From the NCBI GenBank assembly GCA_017429835.1, contig JAFROD010000011.1, forward strand, positions 1-64,000: 64,000 bases of DNA. The letters are read 5' to 3'. The notes under the pieces are model-generated. The model saw only the letters and a program-made list of their open reading frames with translations, ran no database searches and was not told the origin of the DNA. The first letter of the stretch is position 1; every line of letters begins with the position of its first letter. Shown in pieces: positions 36,454 to 45,344 of the stretch. The position numbers and the translations under genes were made by a program. This DNA is from Oscillospiraceae bacterium. GTDB lineage: Bacteria > Bacillota > Clostridia > Oscillospirales > Oscillospiraceae.

Positions 36454-38151
36454 TTATCTTTCAAAGGTGAGCGTGACCTGTGCGTCGTCGAGGTAGAGCC
36501 AGATCTCGCTGCTGTCGACGATGTATTTGAAGTCGTACGTCCCGTAGCTGTCGTCGAGCCAGAAGTCATAATCGCCGTAGTCGTCAATCGCATTGAACTG
36601 CCACGTAAACTCCGTCGTTTCGCCGTTCAGAACGATGGTGGCGGTGTGGTCGGCATTGATCGTAAGCTTGCCGGTCACGCCGGTGCCGTAGTCGGCAGCA
36701 GGCGTATCCACATCGGTCTCCCAGTCGTAAACCAGCGTCAGGCGCCATTCACCGAGAACGTATTTGTCGTAATTCGAGTCGGAAAGCCCCTCGGCGACGT
36801 CTACGTAGCACGAATCGCTGATGCCGTCGGGGGTGGTGGCGGTGATGGTGCAGGAGCCGGCGCCGACGCCGATCACCGTGCCTTTATCATCGACGGTGGC
36901 AACGGTAGGATCGCTCGATTCCCAGGTGACGGTCTGATCGGTCGCATCCTCGGGCGTGAAGGTCACTTCAAGCTTGACAGTGTCGCCGACCTTCATATCG
37001 TCGATCCACCATTCGGACAGGGAAATGGACTCGACCTCCACACCCTCCGGTTTGACGGTAACGGCGCAGACTGCCTTGATATCGTTTGTGGTCGCGGCAG
37101 TGATCTCGCAGGTGCCCTCACTGACTGCCGTGATCGTTCCGTCCTCGACGGTCGCGACGTCGGGGTCGCTGGACGTCCATTCGAGCTTCGCGTCCTTTGC
37201 CTCTTCGGGCGCGATCTCCGCCGTCAGCTTGAGCGTTTCGCCGATGGTGATCTTCACTTCCGTTTCGGACAGGGTCACGCTCTCGGGCGCTGCCTTTACC
37301 TTGACTTCGCAGGTCGCTTCCTTACCGTTGCCGGTTTTGGCAGTGATGGTGCAGGAGCCCGTCTTCAGAGCGGTCACCTCGCCGGACTTGGTGACCTCGG
37401 CGACGTCCGGATCGCTGGAAGACCAGGTGATGTCTTTGTTAAAGCCAAAGTTGGGGGAGACCTCCGCCGTCAGCTTTGCCTCCTCGCCGCACGCGAGCTT
37501 CAGACTGGTCTGCGAAAGCTCCACGGAGAACGGCATGAACACGAAGAACAGCAGAGCCGCTGCCGCAAGCAGCAGGGCGACGACGGACAGGGTGATGATC
37601 AGGCCGGTCTTTTTCTTCTTGGGCTTGGGAGCGGGCGCGGCGGCATAGGGGGCGCCGTACGCGGGGGCAGCGGGCGCTTGGTACGCGGGAGCTGCAGGCG
37701 CTTGGTACGCGGGAGCAGCGGGCGCTTGGTACGCGGGAGCAGCGGGCGCTTCGTACGCGGGAGCAGCAGGCGCTTGGTACGCGGGAGCAGCAGGCGCTTG
37801 GTACGCGGGAGCAGCAGGCGCTTCATACGCGGGGGCAGCGGGCGCTTCATACGCGGGGGCAGCGGGCGCTTCATACGCGGGGGCAGCAGGCGCTTCATAC
37901 GCGGGGGCAGCGGGCGCTTCGTACGCGGGGGCAGCAGGCGCTTCAGGGGCTGCGGGCGCTTCATACGCGGGGGCAGCAGGCGCTTCAGGGGCTGCGGGCG
38001 CTTCGTAGACGGGCACGGCAGGAACTTCCTGCAGAACCTCCGTCGGCGCTTCCGCAACGGGGACGGCTTCCGGCAGCTTATTGCCGCATTCCTGGCAGAA
38101 TTTCTCGCCCGGAACGTAAGGCGCGCCGCAAACGGGACATCTGTAATCCAT
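36454..38151 (-). CDS. Zinc-ribbon / Ala-Pro repeat / membrane / BIG2 Ig-like protein
   Basis: A 565-residue paralogue of the previous protein. An N-terminal zinc ribbon (CPVCGAPYVPGEKFCQECG) is followed by a low-complexity region of about a dozen 8-residue units (APAAPAYE/APAAPAYQ, ~45-170). One membrane segment follows (TGLIITLSVVALLLAAAALLF), then three BIG2 domains (LKLACGEEAKLTAEVSPNFG, DPDVATVEDGTITAVSEGTC, DPTVATVDDKGTVIGVGAGS). The ~100-residue C-terminal beta-rich domain (ADYGTGVTGKLTINADHTAT...) looks lipocalin-like and differs from the paralogue. ATG 38151 follows GGGAGG. Probable role: a membrane-anchored surface stalk with an intracellular zinc module. Confidence 0.82.
   Translation of the reverse strand: MDYRCPVCGAPYVPGEKFCQECGNKLPEAVPVAEAPTEVLQEVPAVPVYEAPAAPEAPAAPAYEAPAAPEAPAAPAYEAPAAPAYEAPAAPAYEAPAAPAYEAPAAPAYEAPAAPAYQAPAAPAYQAPAAPAYEAPAAPAYQAPAAPAYQAPAAPAYQAPAAPAYGAPYAAAPAPKPKKKKTGLIITLSVVALLLAAAALLFFVFMPFSVELSQTSLKLACGEEAKLTAEVSPNFGFNKDITWSSSDPDVAEVTKSGEVTALKTGSCTITAKTGNGKEATCEVKVKAAPESVTLSETEVKITIGETLKLTAEIAPEEAKDAKLEWTSSDPDVATVEDGTITAVSEGTCEITAATTNDIKAVCAVTVKPEGVEVESISLSEWWIDDMKVGDTVKLEVTFTPEDATDQTVTWESSDPTVATVDDKGTVIGVGAGSCTITATTPDGISDSCYVDVAEGLSDSNYDKYVLGEWRLTLVYDWETDVDTPAADYGTGVTGKLTINADHTATIVLNGETTEFTWQFNAIDDYGDYDFWLDDSYGTYDFKYIVDSSEIWLYLDDAQVTLTFER
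37650..38013. repeat. 24-bp coding tandem repeat (Ala-Pro-Tyr-Glu/Gln)
   Basis: Near-identical 24-base units encode APAAPAYE or APAAPAYQ inside the Ig-like gene. They are in frame and without spacers, so copy number can change by slippage. Confidence 0.9.
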
Positions 38152-38227
38152 ACTTATAATTCCTCCCTCTATGATGATTGTATGTTAGAAAGAAACCAAA
38201 AACGATATATTTTTCCTTCTACTTTTC

Positions 38228-38256
38228 AGTATAATGGGAATTCCATGCGCTGTCAA
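38228..38256 (-). promoter_or_regulatory. Promoter of the Ig-like gene at 36454
   Basis: On the minus strand TTGACA and TATACT are spaced 17 bases apart. Confidence 0.82.
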
Positions 38257-38266
38257 GTAAAATCAA

Positions 38267-38306
38267 GCGCCCCGCCGAAGAAATCAGACCTTCGACGGGG
38301 CGTTTC
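38267..38306 (-). terminator. Probable terminator of the deacetylase operon
   Basis: The stem CGCCCCG(C)CGAAG/CTTCG(A)CGGGGCG lies just after the deacetylase stop on the minus strand, followed by a T-rich stretch. The T-run is interrupted. Confidence 0.6.
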
Positions 38307-38307
38307 T

Positions 38308-39600
38308 TTACGGACGATAGGCGCGTAAAACGGCGCGGCGCGAGAACTCCTCCGGAACGGAGGTGAACAGCGCGGCGGCGCAAGTCAGAAGCTCCGCATT
38401 CAGCGGCGCGTTCTCTTTTGCCTTCGGCGGGAGCAGACCCTGCGCCTTGCACCATGCCATCGCGCCGCTGTAGCGCGAGCGATAGGCGCGGTTTCCGGCA
38501 AGAAGCCGGCGGATCCGCTCGTCCACCGCCGCTTCGCGCGGTGCGGCGAGCATGGCGAATTCGCCGCAGGTCATGGGCTTGTCCGGCTGGAGCGTGTTGT
38601 TGGAGTAGGCGATCGCGTGGGTCTGCGCCAGCGCGCGGAAGGCTTCAAAATCGGGGTCGTCCGCGCCGACGTCGGCAAAGGGGGAACGGTTGAGCAGCTC
38701 CTGCACCGTCACCACGCGGTAGCCCGCGTTCGTCAGCATTTCCAACTGCCGGCGCAGTCCGACGGCGACCGGCGTGCGCAGCGCCATGTTGTAACCGTCC
38801 TTCTGGAAAATGATCTGTCCGCAGAAGAAATCGGGGTCTTCCTCCAGCTTCTTCTGCATCGGCAGGATCATCTCGTCGACCTCCGCTTCAAAGGGGTATT
38901 CGTTCCTGGAGGGCAGCCAGCCCGCGCCGTCAAAGGACGCGGCAAGATACTGATAGCCCATTTTTTCGTAGGCGTCGTAGGAGGTGAACGTCCCGTCGAT
39001 GCGGTCAACGTAGTGCGGCGGACGGCTCATGCCCATCGGATAGCCGTACTGACCGCGCAGGAACTGATCCAGCGCGGTCAGGTCAGCCAGCACGCTGTCC
39101 AGACTGCCGAGGGTATGGCGCTTGCCGTAGACGAAGGATTTTTTGCCGAAGAGGATATGGCGGTAGCCGTGATTCGTGATCTGGTGTCCCTCGCGGATCA
39201 TGCGCTCGACGAGCTGCGGACAATGTACCGCGCCGCCCTTCGCGTCCTGCCCGAAGGCGGGATAGTGGTCGAAGGCGACGCCACCCCATGCAGGTGTACC
39301 GACCGCGCCCATGACGTCGGGGTAATTCTCCGCAGTCGTGCCGACGACGTCGAAGGTACCCTTGGCGTTGAATTCATCCAGCACGTCCAGCAGCACGTCG
39401 GTCAACGCCCTGCCTCCAAACAGGTCGGGCGAGGAGGGAAGCTCCATCGGACCGTCGTCGAAGGTCATGGCGCAGACGCGCTCGTTCGTTTTGACGCGCT
39501 CAATCCTGCGGCAGTAGCCGACGTAGTGCTTCGGCTCGGGCAGCAGGACGGACTTGGCGAATCTCTTGACTTTCTTACCGATTCTGACAAACGTGCTCAT
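38308..39600 (-). CDS. Polysaccharide deacetylase (NodB homology) with SLH-like tail
   Basis: A 430-residue protein. The NodB catalytic motifs are AMTFDDGPMELP (motif 1, Asp pair) and NHGYRH (motif 2, zinc His pair). The C-terminal ~110 residues (FADVGADDPDFEAFRAL, LQPDKPMTCGEFAMLAA) look like one or two SLH-type modules. There is no clear signal peptide after the chosen start, only a basic N-terminus, so export is uncertain. ATG 39600 has AAAGGGG upstream and overlaps the PHP stop as ATGA. The frame extends 58 codons further upstream, inside the PHP gene. It probably de-N-acetylates a glycan or an amino sugar. Confidence 0.83.
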   Translation of the reverse strand: MSTFVRIGKKVKRFAKSVLLPEPKHYVGYCRRIERVKTNERVCAMTFDDGPMELPSSPDLFGGRALTDVLLDVLDEFNAKGTFDVVGTTAENYPDVMGAVGTPAWGGVAFDHYPAFGQDAKGGAVHCPQLVERMIREGHQITNHGYRHILFGKKSFVYGKRHTLGSLDSVLADLTALDQFLRGQYGYPMGMSRPPHYVDRIDGTFTSYDAYEKMGYQYLAASFDGAGWLPSRNEYPFEAEVDEMILPMQKKLEEDPDFFCGQIIFQKDGYNMALRTPVAVGLRRQLEMLTNAGYRVVTVQELLNRSPFADVGADDPDFEAFRALAQTHAIAYSNNTLQPDKPMTCGEFAMLAAPREAAVDERIRRLLAGNRAYRSRYSGAMAWCKAQGLLPPKAKENAPLNAELLTCAAALFTSVPEEFSRRAVLRAYRP

Positions 39601-40367
39601 CGAAAGACCCCTTTCACCGCGCGCAGCAGACAGACGCCTGCGTAGGCGCACCATTTCAGATATGATTTCAGTCCGGCTTTCTCTTTCCGCAGACGGGTCA
39701 GGCGGCTCTGTGCGAGCGCCGTGTGGCGGCATTTGCCGCAATGGTAGGAAACGGGCGCTTCCAGCGCGGCGCATAACGCCTGCGCGGTCAGCTCCGAAGC
39801 TTCAACCTCAACGTAGGCGCCGCCGATCTCACGCCTGGTGTGCGCGTCGCTGCCGGCGGTCATGAAGACCGGATGAGAAAACCGCTCCGCCGCCGCGCGG
39901 GCGAGTTCGTTCGCGTTTCTGCGCTTTTTCGTCGCGCGGGCGTTGCAGATCTCAATGCCGTCCAGCAGCGCTTCGTTCGCGGCAATCCGCGCGGAGATCT
40001 CCTCCACGCTGCGTTGCGTCAGCTCATACGGGTGAGCGAGGACGGTCATGCCGCCTGCGGCACGGATCGCCGCGGCAGCGTCGGTAAACCGGACGCGACC
40101 GGTTTCCTCGCCGGGAACGGAAACGGGCGCTTGCAGGAACAGCCCCAGCAGATGACCCGCCTCCGTCGAATACTCCACGCCGGGGATCAGCAGGACGCCG
40201 TCGCGCAGGGGAGCGTCGAAGACCTCCTGCGCCGCACAGCGGTTGTGGTCGCAGACGGCGAGGGCGTGAACGCCCGTTTCTTTCGCCTTGCGGACGGCGT
40301 CCGCGAGGGTGACGCGGCTGTCCGGCGAGGCGTCGGTGTGCAGGTGCAGATCGAGCCGATAGATCAT
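39597..40367 (-). CDS. PHP-domain phosphoesterase
   Basis: A 256-residue metal-dependent PHP hydrolase. The metal motifs are LDLHLHTDASPDS at the N-terminus, AVCDHNRC near 40, GVEYSTEAGH near 65, LAHPYE near 115 and TAGSDAHTRREIGGA near 185. Such proteins are TrpH/YciV-type phosphatases or nucleases. The C-terminus is Cys/His-containing and basic (CGKCRHTALAQSRLTRLRKE). ATG 40367 follows AAAGGAGG. It overlaps the ATP-grasp gene and the deacetylase gene by 4 bases each. The substrate is unknown. Confidence 0.85.
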   Translation of the reverse strand: MIYRLDLHLHTDASPDSRVTLADAVRKAKETGVHALAVCDHNRCAAQEVFDAPLRDGVLLIPGVEYSTEAGHLLGLFLQAPVSVPGEETGRVRFTDAAAAIRAAGGMTVLAHPYELTQRSVEEISARIAANEALLDGIEICNARATKKRRNANELARAAAERFSHPVFMTAGSDAHTRREIGGAYVEVEASELTAQALCAALEAPVSYHCGKCRHTALAQSRLTRLRKEKAGLKSYLKWCAYAGVCLLRAVKGVFR

Positions 40368-41497
40368 ACGCCGCCTCCTTTCCCGCGCACGGTCAGATAC
40401 AGATACCGCCAGAAGGGTTTTTGATCCGTGAAGCGGAACAGGGCCTCTTTTGCGCGGAATACGTCGAGCACGCCGCTTCCCACGTCCTTCCAACGCCGCG
40501 CCTTCAGGCAGGACAGCCACGCGAGCGTGTCGTTCAGTACGAAGCGCATGCGCCTGCCGCGCCGGAAGGCACGGTCGGGCTCGGCGGGCGTTTCTTCGCT
40601 CCGCGCGGCGCGGACGTACCCTTCCGCAAAGCGGCTGCCGCAGACCTCGGTCAGCGGGAAGCTGCCCCAGATGCGCGGGTTGATCTCCAATACCTTGCCG
40701 CCCTTGAATTCGACCATCGCGACGCCGGTAAAGCCGAGCGCCTGCAGCAGACGCACGGCGTACCGCTCGAGCGTTTCGTCGTAAAAGCTCACGCAGCAGG
40801 CGGACGGCCCACCGCTGATCGGATATTCGCGGATTCGCTTGTGCCCCATCACGCAGACGGGTCTGTGGTTTCTGTCCATCACGAGACAGATCCCGCAGCC
40901 GTCGCCCGCGACGCGCTCCTGCACGACGGGGGAGGGGTCGTAAGCGGACATCTTTTTATATGCTTCGATGAATGCTTCCTCGTTTTCCGCGGAAGCGTAC
41001 CGCTGCTCCGCGTGCAGCCCGAGCTTTTCGCCGCAGCGCGGCTTCAAAAAGACCGGATAGCGCGGCGGCAGTTTTCCGTCCGCGCAGTCGAATTCCTCCG
41101 GCACGGGCACGCCGACGCTCCGCGCGGTCTCCGCGACCACGCGCTTGTCGTTGGCGGCGTCGAGGATCTCCGGCGGCGATACAAGGAAATCGCAGACCGC
41201 TTCAAATTCCGCCGCGTGCTGCGACAGCATGGCGAGCGTATCCGCGCCGATCGGAAAGAGAACGGGCCGCTCGTATTCGCGGCAGAGCGCAAGCAGACGC
41301 GAAGCGTAAGATTCGTCTTTGACGGAGCCGTCCAGCATAACGCGGCGATCGACGAAGCGCGACGAGAACGCCGGCGGCTTTTTCGGCGATTCCTGCGCCG
41401 CCTGGACGGCGACGACGGTAAAACCCGCCTTCCGTAACGGACGAATGACCGCCATTGCCGTGCGGTATCGAACGTCGGTCACGATCACAACGGGCAT
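40364..41497 (-). CDS. ATP-grasp ligase
   Basis: A 377-residue carboxylate-amine ligase-like protein. It has the pre-ATP-grasp fold (VVIVTDVRYRTAMAVIRPLR), the lysine-bearing PVFLKPRCGEKLGLH, the hinge strand SPVVQERVAGDGCGICLV and the metal-binding VEFKGGKVLEINPRIWGSFPL. These resemble ATP-grasp enzymes of glycan and peptide modification clusters. ATG 41497 has GGAGTG 7 bases upstream. It is first in the operon with PHP and deacetylase; the 92-base gap to fakA holds hairpins but no clear promoter. The joined substrates cannot be read from sequence. Confidence 0.85.
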   Translation of the reverse strand: MPVVIVTDVRYRTAMAVIRPLRKAGFTVVAVQAAQESPKKPPAFSSRFVDRRVMLDGSVKDESYASRLLALCREYERPVLFPIGADTLAMLSQHAAEFEAVCDFLVSPPEILDAANDKRVVAETARSVGVPVPEEFDCADGKLPPRYPVFLKPRCGEKLGLHAEQRYASAENEEAFIEAYKKMSAYDPSPVVQERVAGDGCGICLVMDRNHRPVCVMGHKRIREYPISGGPSACCVSFYDETLERYAVRLLQALGFTGVAMVEFKGGKVLEINPRIWGSFPLTEVCGSRFAEGYVRAARSEETPAEPDRAFRRGRRMRFVLNDTLAWLSCLKARRWKDVGSGVLDVFRAKEALFRFTDQKPFWRYLYLTVRGKGGGV

Positions 41498-41537
41498 AGC
41501 GGTCACTCCTTTTTTCTTTGATTCGGGTGCGCAATGG

Positions 41538-41580
41538 CTCCCTCAAGAGGGAGGCTTGCGGAGCGACGCGGGCGTCGCTC
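41538..41580. repeat. Hairpin cluster between fakA-like and ATP-grasp genes
   Basis: CTCCCTC-AA-GAGGGAG and GAGCGACGC-GG-GCGTCGCTC are two adjacent perfect stems without a T-tract. They may slow or process the transcript; no gene is seen in the gap. Confidence 0.55.
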
Positions 41581-41589
41581 CCTGCGGGT

Positions 41590-43263
41590 TTATTGCGATT
41601 CGGCGGAGATCAGGTAGTAATACACCGGCTGACCGCCGTTGATGACGGAGACCTCGGCCTCCGGGCAGCGGTCGGAGAAGATCGCCGCGGCGGTAGACGC
41701 CTGATCCTCGTTGATATCCGCGCCGTAGTAGACGGTAATGAATTCGCTTCCCTCCGCCTTGAGCTTGTCCGCCAGCGCGGCAAGGAGCTTTTCTACGTCG
41801 GTGTCGCTGCCGAAGAGGGAATTGCCGTAGAGCGCGAGGTACTCGCCTGCGTGGATGTCGTGACCGTCAAAGTCAGAGTCGCGCGCTGCGTAGGTGACCT
41901 GGATCGTGGTAACGTGCTGCATCGCCATCTTCATCGTGGCGACGACGTCCTCCTCGTTCGCGTCGGGATCAAACATCAGCAGAGCGGAAATGCCCTGCGG
42001 CACGGTCTTCGAGGGAATGACGACGACCTTTTTCTCGGTCAGCGGAACGGTTTGCTCTGCCGCCATGATGATATTCTTGTTGTTCGGGAAGACGAAGACG
42101 ACCTCGGAAGGGGTGGCGTTGATCTTTTCCAGAATGTCCTGCGTGGAGGGATTCATGGTCTGCCCGCCCTCGATGATATTGTCCGCGCCGAGCTCGCGGA
42201 ACACGTCCGCAAGACCCTTGCCTGCGCAGACCGCGACGACGCCGTACTTCTTTTCCGGCGCGGCGACGCCCTGCGGGGCTTTTTCCTCGTCCTCTTCCAG
42301 ATCGTCCGTGCTGCGCGCCTTTCTGCCCGCGGCGAGATCGTCGTGCTGCATCTGCATGTTCTCGATCTTCGCAAGCTCCAGCGTGCCGTACTTCTGCGCG
42401 CGCATCAGCGCGGCGCCGGGAATGTTCGTATGGACGTGCACCTTGAACGCCTCGTCGTCCTCGCCGATCACGATGCTGTCGCCGATCGTGTCGAGATACC
42501 GGCGCAGCGGGGCAAGGTCGATATCTTCCTTTGCCTTGCGGACGATGAAGACCGTGTCGTAGGCAAAGGTGATGTCCTCGGTGTCAAAGTCGGCGAAATC
42601 CGCCTGTTCCTTGACGGCTGCTTCGGCAGCAGGCGCGGCTTCGATCTTCTCGCCGCGGCAGACCGCTTGCATCGCCTCCAGAACGTACACCCAGCCCTTG
42701 CCGCCGGCGTCCACGACGCCCGCCTTTTCCAGCACGGGATTCTGATGTACGGTCAGCGCCAGCGCGTCCTCCGCGGAAGCGAAGGCGGCGGCGAGGACGG
42801 ATTCGAAGGAGCTGTCGGTCTCGGCAGCGGCAACGGCGTCCTCGGCGGATACGCGCGCCACGGTCAGGATCGTACCTTCGGTGGGCTTCATGACCGCCTT
42901 ATAGGCGGCGTCCACGCCGCCCTGCAGGGCGGCGGCAAACTGCGCGCCGTCGCAGGCTTCCATGCCCTTCATGCTCTTGGAAATGCCGCGCAGCAGCAGC
43001 GAAAGGATAACGCCGGAGTTGCCTCTCGCGCCGCGGAGCATCGCCGAAGCGGCAGTATCCGCGACCTTCGTCAGCGCCGCGCCGTGGAGCTTCCTGAGCT
43101 CTGCCGCGGCGGTGTTGAGCGTCATGCTCATATTCGTACCCGTATCACCGTCGGGAACGGGAAATACGTTCAGTTCATTGATCTGCTGTTTGTGTTTCTC
43201 TACAACGGCGGCGGCGCCGATCAGCATTTCCTGCAGCGTCTGCCCGTCGATCATGGTTCTCAA
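41590..43263 (-). CDS. fakA: DAK2/DegV-like protein, fatty acid kinase FakA-type (YloV)
   Basis: A 557-residue protein. An N-terminal DhaL/DAK2 kinase domain has the metal-nucleotide motif NVFPVPDGDTGTNMSMTL and ARGNSGVILSLLLRG. A central linker and a C-terminal EDD/DegV-like domain follow (VAVCAGKGLADVFRELGADN; SEVVFVFPNNKNIIMAA). This is the YloV/FakA layout. FakA phosphorylates fatty acids bound to FakB. The order after an Asp23/YloU gene is conserved in Firmicutes. The TTG at 43263 has AGGTG at good spacing; an ATG at 43254 is the alternative. Confidence 0.9.
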   Translation of the reverse strand: MRTMIDGQTLQEMLIGAAAVVEKHKQQINELNVFPVPDGDTGTNMSMTLNTAAAELRKLHGAALTKVADTAASAMLRGARGNSGVILSLLLRGISKSMKGMEACDGAQFAAALQGGVDAAYKAVMKPTEGTILTVARVSAEDAVAAAETDSSFESVLAAAFASAEDALALTVHQNPVLEKAGVVDAGGKGWVYVLEAMQAVCRGEKIEAAPAAEAAVKEQADFADFDTEDITFAYDTVFIVRKAKEDIDLAPLRRYLDTIGDSIVIGEDDEAFKVHVHTNIPGAALMRAQKYGTLELAKIENMQMQHDDLAAGRKARSTDDLEEDEEKAPQGVAAPEKKYGVVAVCAGKGLADVFRELGADNIIEGGQTMNPSTQDILEKINATPSEVVFVFPNNKNIIMAAEQTVPLTEKKVVVIPSKTVPQGISALLMFDPDANEEDVVATMKMAMQHVTTIQVTYAARDSDFDGHDIHAGEYLALYGNSLFGSDTDVEKLLAALADKLKAEGSEFITVYYGADINEDQASTAAAIFSDRCPEAEVSVINGGQPVYYYLISAESQ

Positions 43264-43280
43264 TGCCGGACACCTGCCTT

Positions 43281-43634
43281 TCAGTCAACCATCATGGAGT
43301 CGATGATGACGTTGACGTCTCTGACTTCGGTCTCCGTTTCCTGAGACACCTTGTAGCGCACCTCGGAAACGATGGAGTTGCCCAGCGCGGGGATATTGAC
43401 GCCCTGGTCGATCATGATGTGCAGCTCGATGGAGATCGTGCCGTCCTCGTTGACCGTCACGAGGACGCCCTTCGCCATGGACTCGCGGCGGAGCAGATGC
43501 ACCAGCCCGTCGGAGACGGAGCGGATCGCCATGCCCTTGACGCCGAAGCAGTTGGTCGCGGCGTTGCCCGCGATCTTGGTAAAGACGGAATTGCTGACAG
43601 CAATGCTGCCCAGTTCGTTTTCACGGCGGATCAT
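43281..43634 (-). CDS. Asp23/Gls24-family envelope stress protein (YloU)
   Basis: A 117-residue Asp23/Gls24-family protein. The pattern ELGSIAVSNSVFTKIAGNAA, then VTVNEDGTISIELHIMIDQG, is typical. It lies directly upstream of the fakA-like gene, the yloU-yloV order of Bacillus. Asp23-type proteins are abundant, membrane-associated proteins linked to cell-wall stress. ATG 43634 follows AAGGAGG, 12 bases after gpmI. Confidence 0.9.
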   Translation of the reverse strand: MIRRENELGSIAVSNSVFTKIAGNAATNCFGVKGMAIRSVSDGLVHLLRRESMAKGVLVTVNEDGTISIELHIMIDQGVNIPALGNSIVSEVRYKVSQETETEVRDVNVIIDSMMVD

Positions 43635-43646
43635 AAGATTACCTCC

Positions 43647-45212
43647 TTAAATCATACTGGCTTCCCAGCAGTCGGGCGCTTTCAGCCCCAGCAGGGTCGC
43701 AACGGTGGGCGCGACGTTCGCCAGACCGAATTTGCCGTCCTTCAATGTATATGTCGTATTCTTGTCATAAACGATAAAGGGAACGGGATTCAGGCTGTGG
43801 GCGGTGCGGATCGTGGTCTTGCCCTTCTTGGTCTCCGTCATCTGGTCGGCGTTGCCGTGGTCGGCGGTGACCAGCACGGTGTAGCCGAGACGGTCGGCAG
43901 CTTCCAGAATGCGGCGGACGCTCTCGTCCACGCATTCCATCGCGGTGACGACGGCGCTCATCACGCCGGTGTGGCCGACCATGTCGCCGTTCGGGAAGTT
44001 GCAGCGCAGGAAGTCGTATTTGCCGGACTCCATCGCCGCGATCATGTGGTCGGTGATCTCCTTGGACTTCATCGCGGGCGCAAGCTCAAAGGGAATGACG
44101 TCCGAGGGGATTTCTTCGTAGGTTTCAAGGCTTTCATCGACCTTGCCGGAACGGTTGCCGTTCCAGAAGTAGGTCACGTGACCGTATTTCTGCGTTTCGG
44201 ACAGGGCGTATTCGCGCACGCCGTTCGCGCAGAGAAGCTCGGTCAGCGTATTCTTGATGACGGGCGGCTGCACAAGATAGTGCGACGGGATATGCAGGTC
44301 GCCGTCGTATTCGAGCATGCCGGCAAAATGCACGCCCGTGTAGTCGCCGCGGTCGAATTTGTCGAAATCTTTGCGGTCAAAGGCGAGGGAGATCTCCTGC
44401 GCGCGGTCGCCGCGGAAGTTGTACAAAACGACGCTGTCGCCGTTGGCGATCTTCGCGACCGGTTCGCCGTTCTCCGCGATCACGAAGCCGGGCAGATCCT
44501 GGTCGATGCAATCCAATTCCGCGCGGTAGGTCTCGATCGCCTCTTTCGCGGAAGCGAACTGCCTGCCGACGCCCTGTACGTGGATCTTCCAGCCAGCCTC
44601 GACCATCGCCCAGTTGGCCTCGTAGCGGTCCATCGTGATCTGCATTCTGCCGCCGCCGGAGGCAATGCGGTAGTCGCAGCCGTCCGTGCGCAGCTCTTTC
44701 AGCACGTCCTCAAGCTGCTGCACGTACTCCAGCGCCGAGGTGGCTGGCACGTCGCGGCCGTCGAGGAGGATATGGCAGTAGACCTTCTTGACGCCCTCCG
44801 CCTTCGCATGGCGGAGCAGGGCGATCAGGTGGCTGATGTTGGAATGCACGTTGCCGTCGGAGAGCAGACCGAGGAAGTGGAACGCCTTGCCGCCCTCCAC
44901 GCAGTTGGAGACGAGCTCCTTCCACGTATTCGAAGCGAACAGCGCGCCGTTCTCGATGGATTCGCCGACCAGCTTCGCGCCCTGGGAATAGACCTGTCCG
45001 CAGCCGAGCGCGTTGTGACCGACCTCGGAGTTTCCCATGTCGTCGTCGCTGGGAAGACCCACCGCAGTGCCGTGCGCCTTCAGCCAGGTGTGGGGGCAGG
45101 TATTGAGAAGACGGTCGAGGGTGGGCGTTTTTGCGACCGCAACAGCGTCGCCGCTGCCGCCGTCGCCCTTGCCGACGCCGTCCATAATTACAAGTACAAC
45201 GGGTTTTTTCAC
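43647..45212 (-). CDS. gpmI: 2,3-bisphosphoglycerate-independent phosphoglycerate mutase
   Basis: A 521-residue alkaline-phosphatase-superfamily enzyme that interconverts 3- and 2-phosphoglycerate. The N-terminal metal motif VLVIMDGVG, the catalytic serine in MGNSEVGHNALGCG near residue 60 and VTADHGNADQM near the C-terminus are present. Length is normal. The start is GTG 45212 with GGAGG upstream. It is the first gene of the gpmI-asp23-fakA operon. Confidence 0.96.
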   Translation of the reverse strand: MKKPVVLVIMDGVGKGDGGSGDAVAVAKTPTLDRLLNTCPHTWLKAHGTAVGLPSDDDMGNSEVGHNALGCGQVYSQGAKLVGESIENGALFASNTWKELVSNCVEGGKAFHFLGLLSDGNVHSNISHLIALLRHAKAEGVKKVYCHILLDGRDVPATSALEYVQQLEDVLKELRTDGCDYRIASGGGRMQITMDRYEANWAMVEAGWKIHVQGVGRQFASAKEAIETYRAELDCIDQDLPGFVIAENGEPVAKIANGDSVVLYNFRGDRAQEISLAFDRKDFDKFDRGDYTGVHFAGMLEYDGDLHIPSHYLVQPPVIKNTLTELLCANGVREYALSETQKYGHVTYFWNGNRSGKVDESLETYEEIPSDVIPFELAPAMKSKEITDHMIAAMESGKYDFLRCNFPNGDMVGHTGVMSAVVTAMECVDESVRRILEAADRLGYTVLVTADHGNADQMTETKKGKTTIRTAHSLNPVPFIVYDKNTTYTLKDGKFGLANVAPTVATLLGLKAPDCWEASMI

Positions 45213-45246
45213 GTCCGATATACCTCCATTCTAATTTCTGTGCTAT

Positions 45247-45275
45247 ATTTTACTACATTTTCAACAATAATACAA
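45247..45275 (-). promoter_or_regulatory. Promoter of the gpmI operon
   Basis: On the minus strand TTGTAT and TAAAAT are separated by 17 bases, about 35 bases before the start. Confidence 0.7.
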
Positions 45276-45303
45276 TTACTATTTTACATATCCTCAGAAA
45301 AAA

Positions 45304-45334
45304 GCAAAAGCCCGACGGGTTTTCCGTCGGGCGT
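45304..45334 (-). terminator. Terminator of rpsT
   Basis: On the minus strand the stem GCCCGACGG/CCGTCGGGC is followed by TTTTGCTTTTTT. Confidence 0.88.
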
Positions 45335-45344
45335 TATTCTTTGC

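Noticed and set aside
37650..38013. Regular repeats that could suggest a CRISPR array
   Set aside because: The 24-base units are contiguous, in frame and without unique spacers; no cas gene is near.
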